A stretch of 40,800 bases of DNA from CAKOSP01 sp964369845 (GTDB lineage: Bacteria; Bacillota_I; Bacilli_A; RF39; UBA660). The position numbers were made by a program, and so were the translations under genes. The stretch's first letter is position 1. Each line of letters starts with the position of its first letter. Shown here in pieces: positions 40,369 through 40,800 of the stretch. Under the pieces are notes generated by a model. That model had not been told where the DNA came from. It made no database searches and saw only the letters and a list, made by a program, of their open reading frames with translations. The stretch spans positions 1 through 40,800 of the forward strand of contig CAYJFJ010000010.1 in NCBI GenBank assembly GCA_964369845.1, in the 5' to 3' direction.

Positions 40369-40800
40369 ATGAGTAATTTTAAAACATTATATAACGAAAC
40401 TATTGCTTCAGAATTAATGAAAGAATTTAACTATTCTTCAGCTATGGCTGTTCCTAAAATGGATAAAATTATCATTAATATGGGTTGTGGTGACGGTACT
40501 AAAGATGAAAAATTCATTACTGCTGCTGTTGCTGACTTAGCTGCTATTGCTGGTCAAAAACCTGTTGTTACTAAAGCTCGTAAATCAATCGCTGGATTTA
40601 AATTACGTGAAGGACAAAGCGTTGGAGTTAAAGTTACTCTTCGTGGAGAAAACATGTATGAATTCATGGAAAAATTAATTAAAATTTCTTTACCTCGTGT
40701 TAGAGATTTCCGTGGAGTTTCTGCTACTGCATTTGATGGTAGAGGAAATTATACTTTAGGTATTAAAGAACAATTAATTTTCCCTGAAATAGAATTTGAT
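40369..40800 (+). CDS. rplE: 50S ribosomal protein L5, 5' part
   Basis: 144 codons of an open frame running off the right edge. It contains NFKTLYNETIASELMKEF, MAVPKMDKIIINMG, AGQKPVVTKARKSIAGFKLREG, VGVKVTLRG and LPRVRDFRG, all diagnostic of L5, the 5S-rRNA-binding protein of the central protuberance. It begins 2 nt after rplX with only a weak ribosome site (GCGAG), suggesting coupling. The rest of the operon presumably continues beyond the window. Confidence 0.96.
   Translation, partial: MSNFKTLYNETIASELMKEFNYSSAMAVPKMDKIIINMGCGDGTKDEKFITAAVADLAAIAGQKPVVTKARKSIAGFKLREGQSVGVKVTLRGENMYEFMEKLIKISLPRVRDFRGVSATAFDGRGNYTLGIKEQLIFPEIEFD

Overview
This window is chromosomal DNA of a very AT-rich, low-GC Gram-positive bacterium (class Bacilli) that appears able to sporulate. 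It lies just right of the replication origin: it opens in the last codons of dnaN, runs through recF-gyrB-gyrA, and ends inside the S10 ribosomal-protein operon (partial rplE). The gene order is a compressed version of the Bacillus subtilis dnaN-to-divIC region: dnaN, recF, gyrBA, ffs, tadA, dnaX, ebfC, recR, bofA, holB, ricT, trmN6, pth, mfd, spoVT, dut, metG, tatD, 3D-like, ksgA, yabG, veg, spoVG, yabP, yabQ, divIC. TGA is used as a stop (comK, yabQ) and TGG as Trp, so this is not a mollicute code. Even so, the SRP RNA is the short, about 78-nt, mollicute-like form. I suggest an Erysipelotrichales/RF39-like spore-forming member of Bacilli, but the exact lineage cannot be fixed from the sequence alone.

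Region by region. 1-6.3 kb: dnaN tail, a short ComK homologue where B. subtilis has rlbA, then recF-gyrB-gyrA. 6.3-8.45 kb: 2.1 kb with no gene. It holds five ATTTCCCGGGAAAT palindromes (the Noc-binding site consensus), then eight parS sites (TGTTNCACGTGAAACA), DnaA-box-like words, an almost pure A+T stretch and a perfect Spo0A box. This looks like a compound centromere/nucleoid-occlusion/origin-control element. 8.4-17.8 kb: SRP RNA, tRNA editing, the DNA polymerase III clamp-loader genes (dnaX, holB), recombination (recR), RNA maturation (ricT), tRNA modification and rescue (trmN6, pth), and transcription-coupled repair (mfd). 17.8-26.2 kb: sporulation-linked genes (spoVT, yabG, spoVG, yabP, yabQ), a methionine T-box controlling dut-metG, tatD, a secreted 3D-like protein, ksgA, an alpha/beta hydrolase and divIC. 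clpP follows on the opposite strand and is the only minus-strand gene.

26.9-34.4 kb: a TGS-domain nucleoside kinase, then glycolysis. The glycolytic genes are gap, one ORF fusing phosphoglycerate kinase to a shortened triosephosphate isomerase, and gpmI. spo0A and an unknown membrane protein are inserted between them. 34.5 kb to the end: the S10 operon (rpsJ, rplC, rplD, rplW, rplB, rpsS, rplV, rpsC, rplP, rpmC, rpsQ, rplN, rplX, rplE) behind a structured leader.

How the parts fit. Spo0A, its candidate boxes upstream of comK and spo0A and inside the parS field, and the parS/Noc sites together suggest that differentiation, competence and chromosome segregation are linked in the origin region. 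The most notable points are the parS/Noc-site/DnaA-like module array, the PGK-TIM fusion whose TIM part lacks the dimer loop, a GAPDH lacking the usual NAD-specifying residues, and a ComK without the tail that MecA recognises in B. subtilis.
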